Source: JAPPOI01 sp028818055 (lineage in GTDB: Bacteria; Pseudomonadota; Alphaproteobacteria; Rhodobacterales; Rhodobacteraceae). From it: a stretch of DNA of 64,000 nucleotides. The notes under the pieces are model-generated. The model worked only from the letters and a program-made list of their open reading frames with translations. It was not told the origin of the DNA and did no database searches. Shown here piece by piece: positions 1-8,387 of the stretch. A program made the position numbers and the translations under genes. The stretch is taken from positions 1,674,001 to 1,738,000 of the forward strand of contig OZ253954.1 of assembly GCA_965267405.1 (NCBI GenBank). Reading direction: 5' to 3'. How positions within the stretch are numbered: position 1 is the first letter of the stretch; every line of letters starts with the position of its first letter.

Positions 1-140
1 ATGCCAAAAAGAAAACCGCCGATGTAGGCGCCAACGACACCAACGATCACGTTCATCAACAAACCTTGGCTTTGATTCATGAATCTCGATGCAAGCCAGC
101 CAGCAAGCGCTCCTACGATCAGAAATAGAATGAGTCCCAT
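1..140 (-). CDS. GlsB/YeaQ/YmgE family membrane protein (partial)
   Basis: The reverse strand reads a start ATG at 140-138 behind a GGAAGGGAA ribosome site and runs off the left edge after 46 codons. The visible protein starts MGLILFLIVGALAGWLASR and continues into a second glycine-rich hydrophobic segment (VIVGVVGAYIGGFLFG). This small two- or three-helix architecture is that of the transglycosylase-associated/GlsB inner-membrane family, often stress-induced but without an established biochemical activity. It lies 23 bases downstream of the LOG-family gene on the same strand, so the two may be cotranscribed. The C-terminus is missing only because of the window edge. Confidence 0.8.
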   Translation of the reverse strand, partial: MGLILFLIVGALAGWLASRFMNQSQGLLMNVIVGVVGAYIGGFLFG

Positions 141-163
141 TGTTCCCTTCCTTTGTTGATTGA

Positions 164-1009
164 TTACCGGCCGGGTACGCCGTCTCGTTTTGTTTGCGGC
201 AGATGCCAGTTGTCCATAATCTCAATCGCTTCGTCTGCGGTTTCCACGAACCGAAAGAGGTCGAGATCATCTTCCGAAATTGTACCGGCGTCTGACAGTG
301 CCTCCCAGTCGATGATGCGGGTCCAGAATTCCTTGCCAAACAATAGGAACGGAATGCGCTGCATACGACCGGTCTGAATCAGTGTGAGTGACTCGAAAAG
401 CTCATCCAAAGTTCCAAACCCGCCGGGGAAAACGGCGATCGCAGCGGCGCGCATCAAAAAGTGCATCTTCCGTATGGCGAAGTAGTGAAAGTTGAAGGCC
501 AGATCCGGCGTTACGAATTCATTCGGAGCCTGCTCGTGCGGTAGGACAATGTTCAGGCCGATTGACACGCCACCGGCATCTTCCGCCCCTCGATTTCCCG
601 CTTCCATCACACCGGGGCCGCCACCCGTTACGATAACGTTCTCACCTTTGTCGTTGGCCATGGACCGTTCGGTGATTTTTCGCGCGAACTCTCTGGCTTC
701 ATCATAGAATTCGGATAAGTCCGCCAGCGTCTGGGTCCGCGCGCTGTCTTTGTTTGCAGGTGCTGGAATTCGCGCACCTCCGAAAAGAACCACTGTCGAC
801 TTGATGCCATATTCAGACATCAACATTTCGGGTTTCAGCAACTCTAATTGCAGCCTGACGGGGCGCAATTCGTCACGACACAGAAAATCCGGATCCGCGA
901 ATGCCAGTCGATAAGCTGGTGCGCGTGTTTGCGGGGTATCCGGCGTCTCGCGCGCCGTCTCCATATCCTGTCGCGCATACCGAAACGGGTGATTACGGGT
1001 CTGGTTCAT
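164..1009 (-). CDS. LOG-family protein (TIGR00730, Rossmann fold)
   Basis: 281 residues. The family signature GGGPGVMEA lies at residues 129-137 and PGGFGTLDE at 195-203; together they form the nucleotide-binding and catalytic site of LOG-type phosphoribohydrolases, which release free base from a nucleoside 5'-monophosphate (cytokinin riboside phosphates in the best-studied members). Members are often misnamed lysine decarboxylases. An N-terminal extension of about 70 residues precedes the core, as in the longer bacterial subgroup. The physiological substrate in this organism cannot be read from the sequence. The start at 1009 was chosen as the first ATG; it is divergent from the dehydratase gene at 1080. 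Confidence 0.85.
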   Translation of the reverse strand: MNQTRNHPFRYARQDMETARETPDTPQTRAPAYRLAFADPDFLCRDELRPVRLQLELLKPEMLMSEYGIKSTVVLFGGARIPAPANKDSARTQTLADLSEFYDEAREFARKITERSMANDKGENVIVTGGGPGVMEAGNRGAEDAGGVSIGLNIVLPHEQAPNEFVTPDLAFNFHYFAIRKMHFLMRAAAIAVFPGGFGTLDELFESLTLIQTGRMQRIPFLLFGKEFWTRIIDWEALSDAGTISEDDLDLFRFVETADEAIEIMDNWHLPQTKRDGVPGR

Positions 1010-1079
1010 ACTCGCTCCTTGTCACTTTCTTCACATGCATGGCAGGAAGAGTGTGTGATGTCCAACGACAGGAAACGAC

Positions 1080-2000
1080 GTGATTTCGCCTGATGACATA
1101 GACCGTGCTGGCAATTTGATTGCCGACCACATTGTTAAGACGCCGACCTTGTCTTCGAAGACGGTATGGCCTGATCGAAACGTAGTGCTGAAGCTTGAGA
1201 ACACGCAGCATACCGGCAGCTTCAAAGTAAGAGGTGCCTTTACGACTCTTCTATCTCAGGAAGTCCCCAACTCTGGCATCGTTGCCGCATCCGGAGGAAA
1301 TCACGGAGCAGCCGCGGCATATGCGGCGCGGCAGCTTGGTCATCATGCGACGATTTTCGTGCCTGAGCTGGCCGGTCCGGCAAAGATTGAATTGATCCGA
1401 TCGACCGGTGCGGACTTAAACGTCGTCCAGGGTGAGTATGCCAATGCTTTGGAGCAGGCCCAGAAATTCGAAGCCTCAACCGGTGCCATGCAAATTCATG
1501 CCTATGACGCGCCCGATACGCTCGCCGGTCAAGGAACGCTGATGCGCGAGTGGGAAGCACAGGGTCTTGATGCTGACACCGTACTGATTGCCGTGGGCGG
1601 CGGCGGTCTGATTGGCGGGTCTTTAGCTTGGCTGCAGGGACGCAAGAAAGTCGTGGCCGTGGAGCCCAAGGAAGCCCCTACGTTGAACGCGGCGTTGGCA
1701 AATGGTGAACCTTGCGACGTGTCAGTTGGAGGGATTGCCGCCAACGCGCTCGGTGCACGCCGGATCGGCAATATGTGCTTTGATCTTGCGACCGAGCTTG
1801 GCATCGTCTCGGTATTGGTAGACGACGACGCAATCGCGCAGGCGCAAGTTCGGCTATGGCAATCTCATCGTCAGTGGGTTGAGCCGGCCGGTGCCGCAGC
1901 GTTGGCGGCTTTGCTAAGCGGAGCTTACGTTCCCGAAACTGATGAGCGAGTAGCGGTGCTGGTTTGTGGGGCTAATCCGGCCCCCGGACCATTTGAATAG
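1080..2000 (+). CDS. Threonine/serine dehydratase-like PLP enzyme
   Basis: 306 residues, fold-type II pyridoxal-phosphate enzyme. GSFKVRGA at residues 46-53 carries the Schiff-base lysine (Lys49), SGGNHG at 71-76 is the substrate loop, and the glycine-rich phosphate loop GGGGLIGG is at 173-180. The protein lacks a C-terminal ACT regulatory domain, so it resembles catabolic or serine-racemase-like members rather than feedback-inhibited biosynthetic IlvA. The expected reaction is deamination of L-threonine or L-serine to a 2-oxoacid. The start is a GTG at 1080, right after AGGAAACGAC. Hydroxy-amino-acid racemase activity is an alternative that sequence alone does not exclude. Confidence 0.8.
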   Translation: MISPDDIDRAGNLIADHIVKTPTLSSKTVWPDRNVVLKLENTQHTGSFKVRGAFTTLLSQEVPNSGIVAASGGNHGAAAAYAARQLGHHATIFVPELAGPAKIELIRSTGADLNVVQGEYANALEQAQKFEASTGAMQIHAYDAPDTLAGQGTLMREWEAQGLDADTVLIAVGGGGLIGGSLAWLQGRKKVVAVEPKEAPTLNAALANGEPCDVSVGGIAANALGARRIGNMCFDLATELGIVSVLVDDDAIAQAQVRLWQSHRQWVEPAGAAALAALLSGAYVPETDERVAVLVCGANPAPGPFE

Positions 2001-2073
2001 ACGTTATCCGCATTGATAAGTTGCACGACCGCTTGTATGTCGCGGCTCAACATCTGACGCCGGGAGCTTTTTT

Positions 2074-2901
2074 ATGTCCAACGCACAATTGGAAACCGCC
2101 ATCGAAGCAGCATGGGACGCGCGCGATACAATCACGCCAAACACCACTGGTGAGACTCGTGACGCTATCGAAGACACCCTGAACGCCCTTGATGGTGGAA
2201 CTCTACGGGTTGCGGAAAAGCAGGACGACGGGTCCTGGCACGTCAACCAATGGGCCAAGAAGGCGGTTCTTCTTGGGTTCCGCCTGAAGGACATGGAGCA
2301 ACAGCCGGGAAGCGCTCAGGGCGGATCCTGGTGGGACAAAGTTGATAGCAAGTGGAAAGACTGGGGCGACAACCAGTGGAAATCTGCCGGGTTCCGTGCG
2401 GTGCCAAATTGTGTGGTCCGCAAGTCTGCGTATATCGCACCGGGCGTCGTCCTGATGCCATCATTTGTGAATCTGGGCGCTTACGTCGATAGCGGGACGA
2501 TGGTCGATACATGGGCGACCGTGGGTTCCTGCGCCCAGATCGGCAAGGACGTTCACCTCTCTGGCGGCGTTGGCATCGGCGGAGTTCTTGAGCCAATGCA
2601 GGCTGGACCGACAATCATCGAAGACAACTGTTTTATCGGTGCCCGTTCCGAAGTTGTTGAAGGCGTCATCGTGCGCGAAGGCTCGGTACTCGGCATGGGT
2701 GTGTTCATCGGGCAGTCGACAAAGATTGTTGATCGTGACACCGGCGAGGTCATGTACGGCGAAGTTCCACCGTATTCGGTTGTCGTCGCAGGGTCTATGC
2801 CGTCAAAAAACGGCATCAACTTGTACTGCGCGGTGATTGTAAAACGGGTTGATGAACGGACACGTTCCAAGACTGGAATTAATGAGCTTTTGCGCGACTG
2901 A
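2074..2901 (+). CDS. dapD: 2,3,4,5-tetrahydropyridine-2,6-dicarboxylate N-succinyltransferase
   Basis: 275 residues, the usual family length. A helical N-terminal domain (about 1-100) is followed by a left-handed beta-helix built of hexapeptide repeats (for example PNCVVRKSAYIAPGVVLMPS and later GARSEVVEGVIVREGSVLG). The enzyme transfers succinyl from succinyl-CoA to tetrahydrodipicolinate in the succinylase branch of diaminopimelate/lysine synthesis, and acts as a cytosolic trimer. The next enzyme acting on succinylated intermediates, dapE, lies 5.5 kb downstream rather than adjacent. A clear hairpin terminator follows at 2925-2959, so the gene appears to end its own transcript. Confidence 0.95.
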   Translation: MSNAQLETAIEAAWDARDTITPNTTGETRDAIEDTLNALDGGTLRVAEKQDDGSWHVNQWAKKAVLLGFRLKDMEQQPGSAQGGSWWDKVDSKWKDWGDNQWKSAGFRAVPNCVVRKSAYIAPGVVLMPSFVNLGAYVDSGTMVDTWATVGSCAQIGKDVHLSGGVGIGGVLEPMQAGPTIIEDNCFIGARSEVVEGVIVREGSVLGMGVFIGQSTKIVDRDTGEVMYGEVPPYSVVVAGSMPSKNGINLYCAVIVKRVDERTRSKTGINELLRD

Positions 2902-2924
2902 CACACTCTAAAATTGATTAAGAG

Positions 2925-2959
2925 GCCGGCACGAAGAAATTCGCGTCGGCTTTAATTTT
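2925..2959 (+). terminator. Rho-independent terminator after dapD
   Basis: GCCGGCACGAA, a GAAA loop, then TTCGCGTCGGC forms an 11-base stem with one mismatch, followed by TTTAATTTT. It starts 23 bases after the dapD stop codon. Confidence 0.85.
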
Positions 2960-3043
2960 GTCAAAAATGTGCAATTGCCAAGGCGTAATTGCGGCCGAAA
3001 TGATAGAATTCCCCCGTTAATTGGTGCGCTGTTGGGGGATGGT

Positions 3044-4735
3044 GTGTTGCCAGTAAATTTATTATTAGAAACAGATGGTTATGATTCTTCCAGTCCAAAA
3101 GAATCAATCTCTAGTGAATTATTTGGCGCTAGATATACAAGTTACAAAACAGTTGATCGTTTCCTTAGTCAGATCGATGACGCCAATATCGGATTGATTG
3201 TTTGGCCAGGGGGAACACTCGCCGAAACGCGAGAAGATCTCTATGGATTTGGGTTTGAAGATTTTTATGAACCCTCAAAAGACCGACCTGGTTTGAGCGA
3301 AATGCTTGCCATTGCCAGGGACAAAGAGGTCGCAATGTCGATCATCTTGCCCACGGCACGATACAGCGACGACATTGAACAGCTGCGACTAGACCTACGA
3401 GATTTCCTGAGTGACTTTTTGGGGGGTGCTTTTGGTGAATTTCCGCCAAAAGTGACCCTGGAGATAGGCAGCGAGTATTTCGCGAATTTCAGTGGTGCAG
3501 ATGCTGCGGCGTACGGAAACGTCGCCAACGTCATGATTGAAGAGATCGCTCTTGCGATGTCGAACCCCGAAATCAACACCGTCGGCTTGGATGCCGAAAT
3601 TGCAGTTCAGGCTGGTAAGACCTTTGAGGACGACATCGACATCAGAGCTGCGTTGTCAGAGCTTTCGATTCAGAATGTGGACGCCTTGATCCATCATCGC
3701 TTTGCGTACCTTCCACAAGGCATCGATCCGCGGATGGAAGAGCTTCAGTGGATCCTGGATGCCTGGGAATCGGAGATGGGTAACGCTCCCAGTCTCTTTG
3801 TGTCAGCTTGGAACACCGTGACCCTGACCCGGAAAGAGGTGTTGGATGACTACATCCTTTTTAAGGCACAAGACGGGACAAGCGTTGATCGTTCAGATGT
3901 TGACCTTGCGGGGCGGACCACGACCGACTTCGAAATGTACTGGCAGGACGCCCTTGCGTCCGCTTCATACGGCCAAGCGCATGCGGCTTACGTGCTCGAA
4001 AGCTTTCACAGCTACGCTGAAATTGGTGCCGATGCGATGTCCGTTTACGGCATTGATCTGGTGCATCCTGGTCGACTGAGCTGGCAGACTGACGACGGCA
4101 CATTCGACTTTGTTGGCGCCGAGATGCTTGAGATGATCTATGAGAGTGTCGAAGGCACTTCGGTTGTTCCTTCGCAAAGCCACTATGATCCCAAGGCCAA
4201 GGCAACGGTCTACGCTTTTGAAAACGACGACAAGTTCATTGTTTTCATCGCAGCTGGAAAATCTGCATCCGGCGAAGTGACGCTCGATCTTAACGGGATG
4301 GGTGATCAATTCCAGCACGTTTGGGCAGAAAGATTGACGGGCGAGACTCCTGATAACTGGATGCAGCTGTTTGGCATTCCCGACAACCTTCACGTTGACG
4401 AAACACCGGAGTCCGAAACCTACGCCGTTGGCATTCGAGAAGAGTTCGATCCCGATGTCACATCTGATGCGGTAAAGTTCGCGCTTACTTCGCCGCATGA
4501 AGTTGTGCGACTTGCCTTTGCTAAATCGGATGCTGGTTGGGAAGAAATCTCTCAGTGGGCAGCGGGTGTGGGCGAAAGCCTTACCGATGGGCCCATCCTG
4601 CCCGAAGTCGTTTCGTCCGGCGATATCGGAGACGATACAGACGCTGAAGAACCAGCTTTGGACATCGAGTTAATCGCAGATGCCATCGGCACAGGAGGCG
4701 CAGGTCTTTTGCTGGCAGTGATGTTCTTCATTTGA
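3044..4735 (+). CDS. Glycosidase-like TIM-barrel protein of unknown function
   Basis: 563 residues from a GTG at 3044 preceded by GGGGGA at an ideal distance; an in-frame GTG at 2969 lacks a ribosome site. The sequence looks like a glycoside-hydrolase barrel of the kind found at the start of secreted roseobacter proteins: WPGGTLAE near residue 54, a strand LEIGSEYF near 139 where an acid/base Glu could sit, and FVSAWNT near 252 where related barrels usually have Glu-Trp-Asn. A beta-rich domain (about 370-430) follows. There is no signal peptide and no RTX repeat. The C-terminus ends in a short hydrophobic tail, GGAGLLLAVMFFI. The first 200 bases are AT-rich compared with the rest. No function is assigned. 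Confidence 0.6.
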   Translation: MLPVNLLLETDGYDSSSPKESISSELFGARYTSYKTVDRFLSQIDDANIGLIVWPGGTLAETREDLYGFGFEDFYEPSKDRPGLSEMLAIARDKEVAMSIILPTARYSDDIEQLRLDLRDFLSDFLGGAFGEFPPKVTLEIGSEYFANFSGADAAAYGNVANVMIEEIALAMSNPEINTVGLDAEIAVQAGKTFEDDIDIRAALSELSIQNVDALIHHRFAYLPQGIDPRMEELQWILDAWESEMGNAPSLFVSAWNTVTLTRKEVLDDYILFKAQDGTSVDRSDVDLAGRTTTDFEMYWQDALASASYGQAHAAYVLESFHSYAEIGADAMSVYGIDLVHPGRLSWQTDDGTFDFVGAEMLEMIYESVEGTSVVPSQSHYDPKAKATVYAFENDDKFIVFIAAGKSASGEVTLDLNGMGDQFQHVWAERLTGETPDNWMQLFGIPDNLHVDETPESETYAVGIREEFDPDVTSDAVKFALTSPHEVVRLAFAKSDAGWEEISQWAAGVGESLTDGPILPEVVSSGDIGDDTDAEEPALDIELIADAIGTGGAGLLLAVMFFI

Positions 4736-4874
4736 ATCGGGCCATTGCCGGAAATCCAAATTTGTTTGCAAAAAATGGAGTAATGCGACCAATCACTAGG
4801 TTTTGTGCGTGGCCAATCAACGAAGTTTTGTGAATTCGCCGTCATTGCGCCATTAGTCTGAGTTAGTAGTAAGC

Positions 4875-5567
4875 ATGTTTATGAGTGACGCGGAAGTATT
4901 CCGCAAACGCCAATCAATTGGCGATTTGAAAGCGCTTATAGCGCACACACCAGACGCGACGTTTGACAGGCTTTTTGCCTCTCATGACGCGTTCGCAGAA
5001 GAAATCATCAGGAATCTTGGTCCGACGTTCACTTCCGTGGAAGTGTTTGACGTGCAGAGTTTTTCCCCTCGTCACTACGAAGAAATTCTTCTTGCAGCAG
5101 CGCTTCCGGAAGAGGACTTCCAATGTTTCATCTTGGCGTCTGCAATCGTTATCGCCACAGGCCTTGGCCGGAAAAGTAAGGACGACATGCTTTACTGGAA
5201 GTACGACGCTTTCCACGCACATTACAGACTTGCCGAGGCTCGTGAACGTGCAGCTATCCACAACGGACTACGGACAATCGAGCAAAGCGGTTTGTCGAGC
5301 TTTTCTCCTTCCCTAGAACCCGAGCATTGCCTGACGAGATTAAAGTCGGACGTTTTGACAGCCCTTTCTGGAACTGGCCAGGAGCAGCTGGAAACGGCGA
5401 TCATCACTGAATGCTCCGCAGAGGTGGCGGGGACGCTTTGGGATAAAGCGTCTTCAACGTCCGTTTCTGAAGCGGCTTTGCATGGATTTCGGTACCTGGC
5501 CGAACGCCCTGTTGGACTTGCGCCGCCTGAACCTTTGAATGCTGCCTTGATATCATGGAACCACTGA
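4875..5567 (+). CDS. Hypothetical protein
   Basis: 230 residues, not recognised. The start is ATG 4875, with a second ATG at 4881 equally possible; neither has a strong ribosome site. The protein appears soluble and largely helical: no signal peptide, no long hydrophobic stretch other than a short segment FILASAIVIATGL near residue 84, and no cysteine cluster. It heads a three-gene run on the same strand (40 bases to the next gene, whose stop overlaps the HAD gene). Coding status is supported by length, by the absence of a competing frame and by the tight downstream arrangement. Confidence 0.6.
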   Translation: MFMSDAEVFRKRQSIGDLKALIAHTPDATFDRLFASHDAFAEEIIRNLGPTFTSVEVFDVQSFSPRHYEEILLAAALPEEDFQCFILASAIVIATGLGRKSKDDMLYWKYDAFHAHYRLAEARERAAIHNGLRTIEQSGLSSFSPSLEPEHCLTRLKSDVLTALSGTGQEQLETAIITECSAEVAGTLWDKASSTSVSEAALHGFRYLAERPVGLAPPEPLNAALISWNH

Positions 5568-5607
5568 TGGCTTGATCGTTGGCCATGGCTCTGTCAGATG
5601 CAGACTC

Positions 5608-5943
5608 ATGGGCGAGAAAACCAAACGCAAACAACAGGTCTATACGCTTGTCGTTCAAGTTGGCCGTAAGGAGGGCGATGGGCTACCTGAAGGTGCGACC
5701 GGGGGCGCTCTCGTCTGTTTTTCAAGCGGCGTTGATGAAGCAGAGGCTGTTCGCGAAACAGTTGCGTTGCTGAAGCGCGCGGATCTCGCCCCACTTGACG
5801 TCACTGGTTACGGGACGCTGGAGGAGCGTCTGGAAGATGGGCAAGATATCGATGATGACGAGCAGGCTTTGATGCGGCGGGCATTAGAAGAGAACTCGGT
5901 CGTCGTGGCGCAGATGACGCCATTTTTCGGAGAAGAAGAATGA
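5608..5943 (+). CDS. Hypothetical protein
   Basis: 111 residues from ATG 5608 (MGEKTKRKQQVYTL). The reading frame is open further upstream, but the compositional start is here. The sequence alternates short beta-like and helical segments (VYTLVVQVGRK, ETVALLKRADL), then an acidic stretch (LEERLEDGQDIDDDEQ) and a final FFGEEE. I do not recognise the family. The stop overlaps the next start as ATGA at 5940-5943, so it is translationally coupled to the HAD phosphatase, which is the best clue to its role. Confidence 0.65.
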   Translation: MGEKTKRKQQVYTLVVQVGRKEGDGLPEGATGGALVCFSSGVDEAEAVRETVALLKRADLAPLDVTGYGTLEERLEDGQDIDDDEQALMRRALEENSVVVAQMTPFFGEEE

Positions 5944-6575
5944 CAGCTGTCTTTCTAGATCTGGACGGCACGATGATGGACTCGCGCCCTGGAATATTGG
6001 CTTCGCTCACCTATGCACTTACCCAGAACGACCTTGGACACATTGCCGAGGATGATTTGACGTGGATGATTGGCCCGCCGTTTGTCGACAGTTTTGCAAA
6101 ACTCGGTATCGCGGATGCACAACCGTTGTTGGCGTCTTACCGCGAACATTACCTCGCCTCGGGAATGTTCGATGCTCAAGTCTATCCGGGTATGCTCACG
6201 GCAATGAGTGATATGGTGGCTGATGGCCGCCGTTTGTATCTGATGACGGCTAAGCCGCACGCTTACGCTACCAAAATTACTGCTCACTTCGGACTTGCCG
6301 AACATATGACTGCAGAATTTGGACCAGAGCTGGATGGAACTCGAAACTGGAAGGGCGAGCTTCTTGCCTATGCCCTTGAACAGACCGGCGAGAACGCAGG
6401 TTCATCAGTGATGGTCGGTGATCGCCACCACGATATGGCGGCTGCGGCCGAGGTCGGGATGCCAGCTGTTGCTGTGCGTTGGGGCTACGGGAACGCGGAG
6501 GAGTGGGCTGGTGCGCGGATTGAAATCGATCATGCGACCGAACTGCCCGGTTCGGTGAAATCTGTCCTGGGCTAA
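5940..6575 (+). CDS. HAD-family hydrolase (phosphoglycolate phosphatase-like)
   Basis: 211 residues. HAD motif I FLDLDGT places the nucleophile at Asp7 and the general acid at Asp9. LMTAK near 101-105 is motif II, Lys139 lies in the motif III region, and VGDRHHDM at 159-166 is motif IV with Asp161 and Asp165 for magnesium. An alpha-helical cap is inserted after motif I, as in the Gph/PGP group. The substrate is a small phosphomonoester that is not predictable here. It starts inside the stop of the preceding unknown gene (ATGA) and its stop shares four bases with the convergent Hint-protein gene. Confidence 0.85.
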   Translation: MTAVFLDLDGTMMDSRPGILASLTYALTQNDLGHIAEDDLTWMIGPPFVDSFAKLGIADAQPLLASYREHYLASGMFDAQVYPGMLTAMSDMVADGRRLYLMTAKPHAYATKITAHFGLAEHMTAEFGPELDGTRNWKGELLAYALEQTGENAGSSVMVGDRHHDMAAAAEVGMPAVAVRWGYGNAEEWAGARIEIDHATELPGSVKSVLG

Positions 6576-8140
6576 CTTGCCAAAAGCTTTGCTTCGAAGT
6601 GTTTGAGCGCAGGCCGTGCCGCAGGCCCATAACCTGTCCCGGTCTTTGGATCCAGTTCCGGGAATATCTGACAGATCTCGGCAATTCGTTCGGCTTCAAA
6701 ACAGTGGGTTGCCTGTGACCCCGGAAGGAAACTCTCGGTCTCCAGTCCTTGCGACCAAATGATCTGGTGGCGATCGAATAACAGATGCACGTATTCGACC
6801 AAGCCGCCTTCCATTTGCTTCACGCCGTTGCCGTCAATCAGATCTCGAGCGGCGATCAGAACCTCGGGCGAGCCGAACAGAAGATCGGCGTGGCAATTTC
6901 TGATAAGCACACGATGCAATGGAGAGACCAGAAGCGTACCGTGTTCTCCAAACATATTCGCTCGAATGCGGACGGGTGCCATAGGACCTTGTGCGGGCAA
7001 TACACGTCGCCCAATCCATCTAATCGGTTGAAACCCTTCATCGCGTGTCAAAACCTTTTGACCAACTGTCAATCGTTCGACCGGCACTTCGCCTTGCTGG
7101 GTTCTGATCATCGTGCCCGAAACAAAGCATGGAACGGTGTCCACAATAATGAAGCCGACGGCGCTTTCGCCTGTCGTGGACTCGACTTCATATGTGAAAG
7201 CGACGTCTTCGGATTGCGTGTTGCCAACAAGTGAGATCGTGCCGTCAGCGTTCAAAGTGACGACCTGGCCAGTTGAGAGAGTAACTGAATCTCCCGCGCT
7301 TACTGGCTGGCCGTTGATATGGGTGACGAAGAGTGTGCCAGCGGTGAGGTTGATGTCATTGGCCAAAATGTCGACGGTTTTTGCATCACCGGGTCTCAGC
7401 AGAATGTTGTCATCCATTGCGACAACGTCCCCCTGAATACTGTCCGCAGCGATCAGAAGGTTGGAGTCAAAAGCGCTGTCTCCAACATCTGCAATACCAA
7501 TTCGGATCGAGTTTACCTGGTCAGGAATGACCGGGATCACCAATGACATGGTGACTGTGAAGCCATCCATTTCGGTGTTGTATTGATCCTGTGTGTTGCT
7601 AACGAACAAATTGACGTCACCGGAGTCGTTGATGTTCCCAACGCTTGCTTGTCCATCTCCTGCCGAGAGACTGACCGGGTTGCCGTCTATCCACACGCCG
7701 ACCATGTCATTGTAAATCGAATTGGCGAATTCGGGGTACTCCTCGGACGACAACACAAACTTAAGGGTGATGTACTCAACGCCCGGATCAGGAATGAAGT
7801 CGATGTCGAGGTATGACGCGTCAAAAGTGTTACGTCCGGCTAAAGCATTAAATAATGGGTCACCGTTTGGTCCGTTGTTACCCGTCGTTGTGTTCGGTCG
7901 AACGTTGGACTCGCTGCCGGTGGACGTAAATGCGGTGGCACGACCGGTGGAGAGAATGACGCCCGTGTCGCCAGGCGTGACACCCGGAGAAATCGTGTCG
8001 CCGTCGGAATAAATGGCCGATGCGCGGTTGTCGCCTGTGTAGCTGGCACTGACCACAGTGGCACTATCGCCGAAAATCGTTTCGGCCATTTGTATCGCTG
8101 TTGCGCTTGTGTCGTAGGTTAACTCAACACCTGCAACCAT
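6572..8140 (-). CDS. Choice-of-anchor L and Hint domain protein
   Basis: 522 residues from ATG 8140, which follows GGGGCAGG; an in-frame upstream start exists at 8170 but the homology-like N-terminus (MVAGVELTYDTSATA) begins here. Residues about 4-235 match the choice-of-anchor L pattern (SSEEYPEF near 131). A cadherin/VCBS-like segment follows (about 245-335). The rest begins with Cys338 in PCFVSGTMIRT and is a Hint (hedgehog/intein) domain. No cleavable signal peptide or RTX repeats are visible; related roseobacter proteins are thought to leave by type I secretion. Whether the Hint domain self-cleaves here is not known. Confidence 0.75.
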   Translation of the reverse strand: MVAGVELTYDTSATAIQMAETIFGDSATVVSASYTGDNRASAIYSDGDTISPGVTPGDTGVILSTGRATAFTSTGSESNVRPNTTTGNNGPNGDPLFNALAGRNTFDASYLDIDFIPDPGVEYITLKFVLSSEEYPEFANSIYNDMVGVWIDGNPVSLSAGDGQASVGNINDSGDVNLFVSNTQDQYNTEMDGFTVTMSLVIPVIPDQVNSIRIGIADVGDSAFDSNLLIAADSIQGDVVAMDDNILLRPGDAKTVDILANDINLTAGTLFVTHINGQPVSAGDSVTLSTGQVVTLNADGTISLVGNTQSEDVAFTYEVESTTGESAVGFIIVDTVPCFVSGTMIRTQQGEVPVERLTVGQKVLTRDEGFQPIRWIGRRVLPAQGPMAPVRIRANMFGEHGTLLVSPLHRVLIRNCHADLLFGSPEVLIAARDLIDGNGVKQMEGGLVEYVHLLFDRHQIIWSQGLETESFLPGSQATHCFEAERIAEICQIFPELDPKTGTGYGPAARPALKHFEAKLLAS

Positions 8141-8387
8141 GCCTGCCCCATCATCCAAGAGGCAAAGCACACCGCCAGCTTACGCTGGTTGCGTTGAGAT
8201 GTTTCCTCGTCCTGGGCCGAAGTTTTCTTCGTGCGCCAGGCATGCCCTGCCTCGGGTTGTTATTGCTTAAGATAGTGCAAGATTAGGTTGATAAGCGGAA
8301 GCCCACGACCGTGAGGCGCTTCAGATGGTGATTCGAAAGCCACAGTTCCGGCGTTGAACCGGATGGTTCCACGCGGTAGCAGGAGGA

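Noticed and set aside
3965..4498. Open frame antisense to the glycosidase-like gene
   Set aside because: No ribosome site and no domain pattern; explained as a shadow of the + strand frame.
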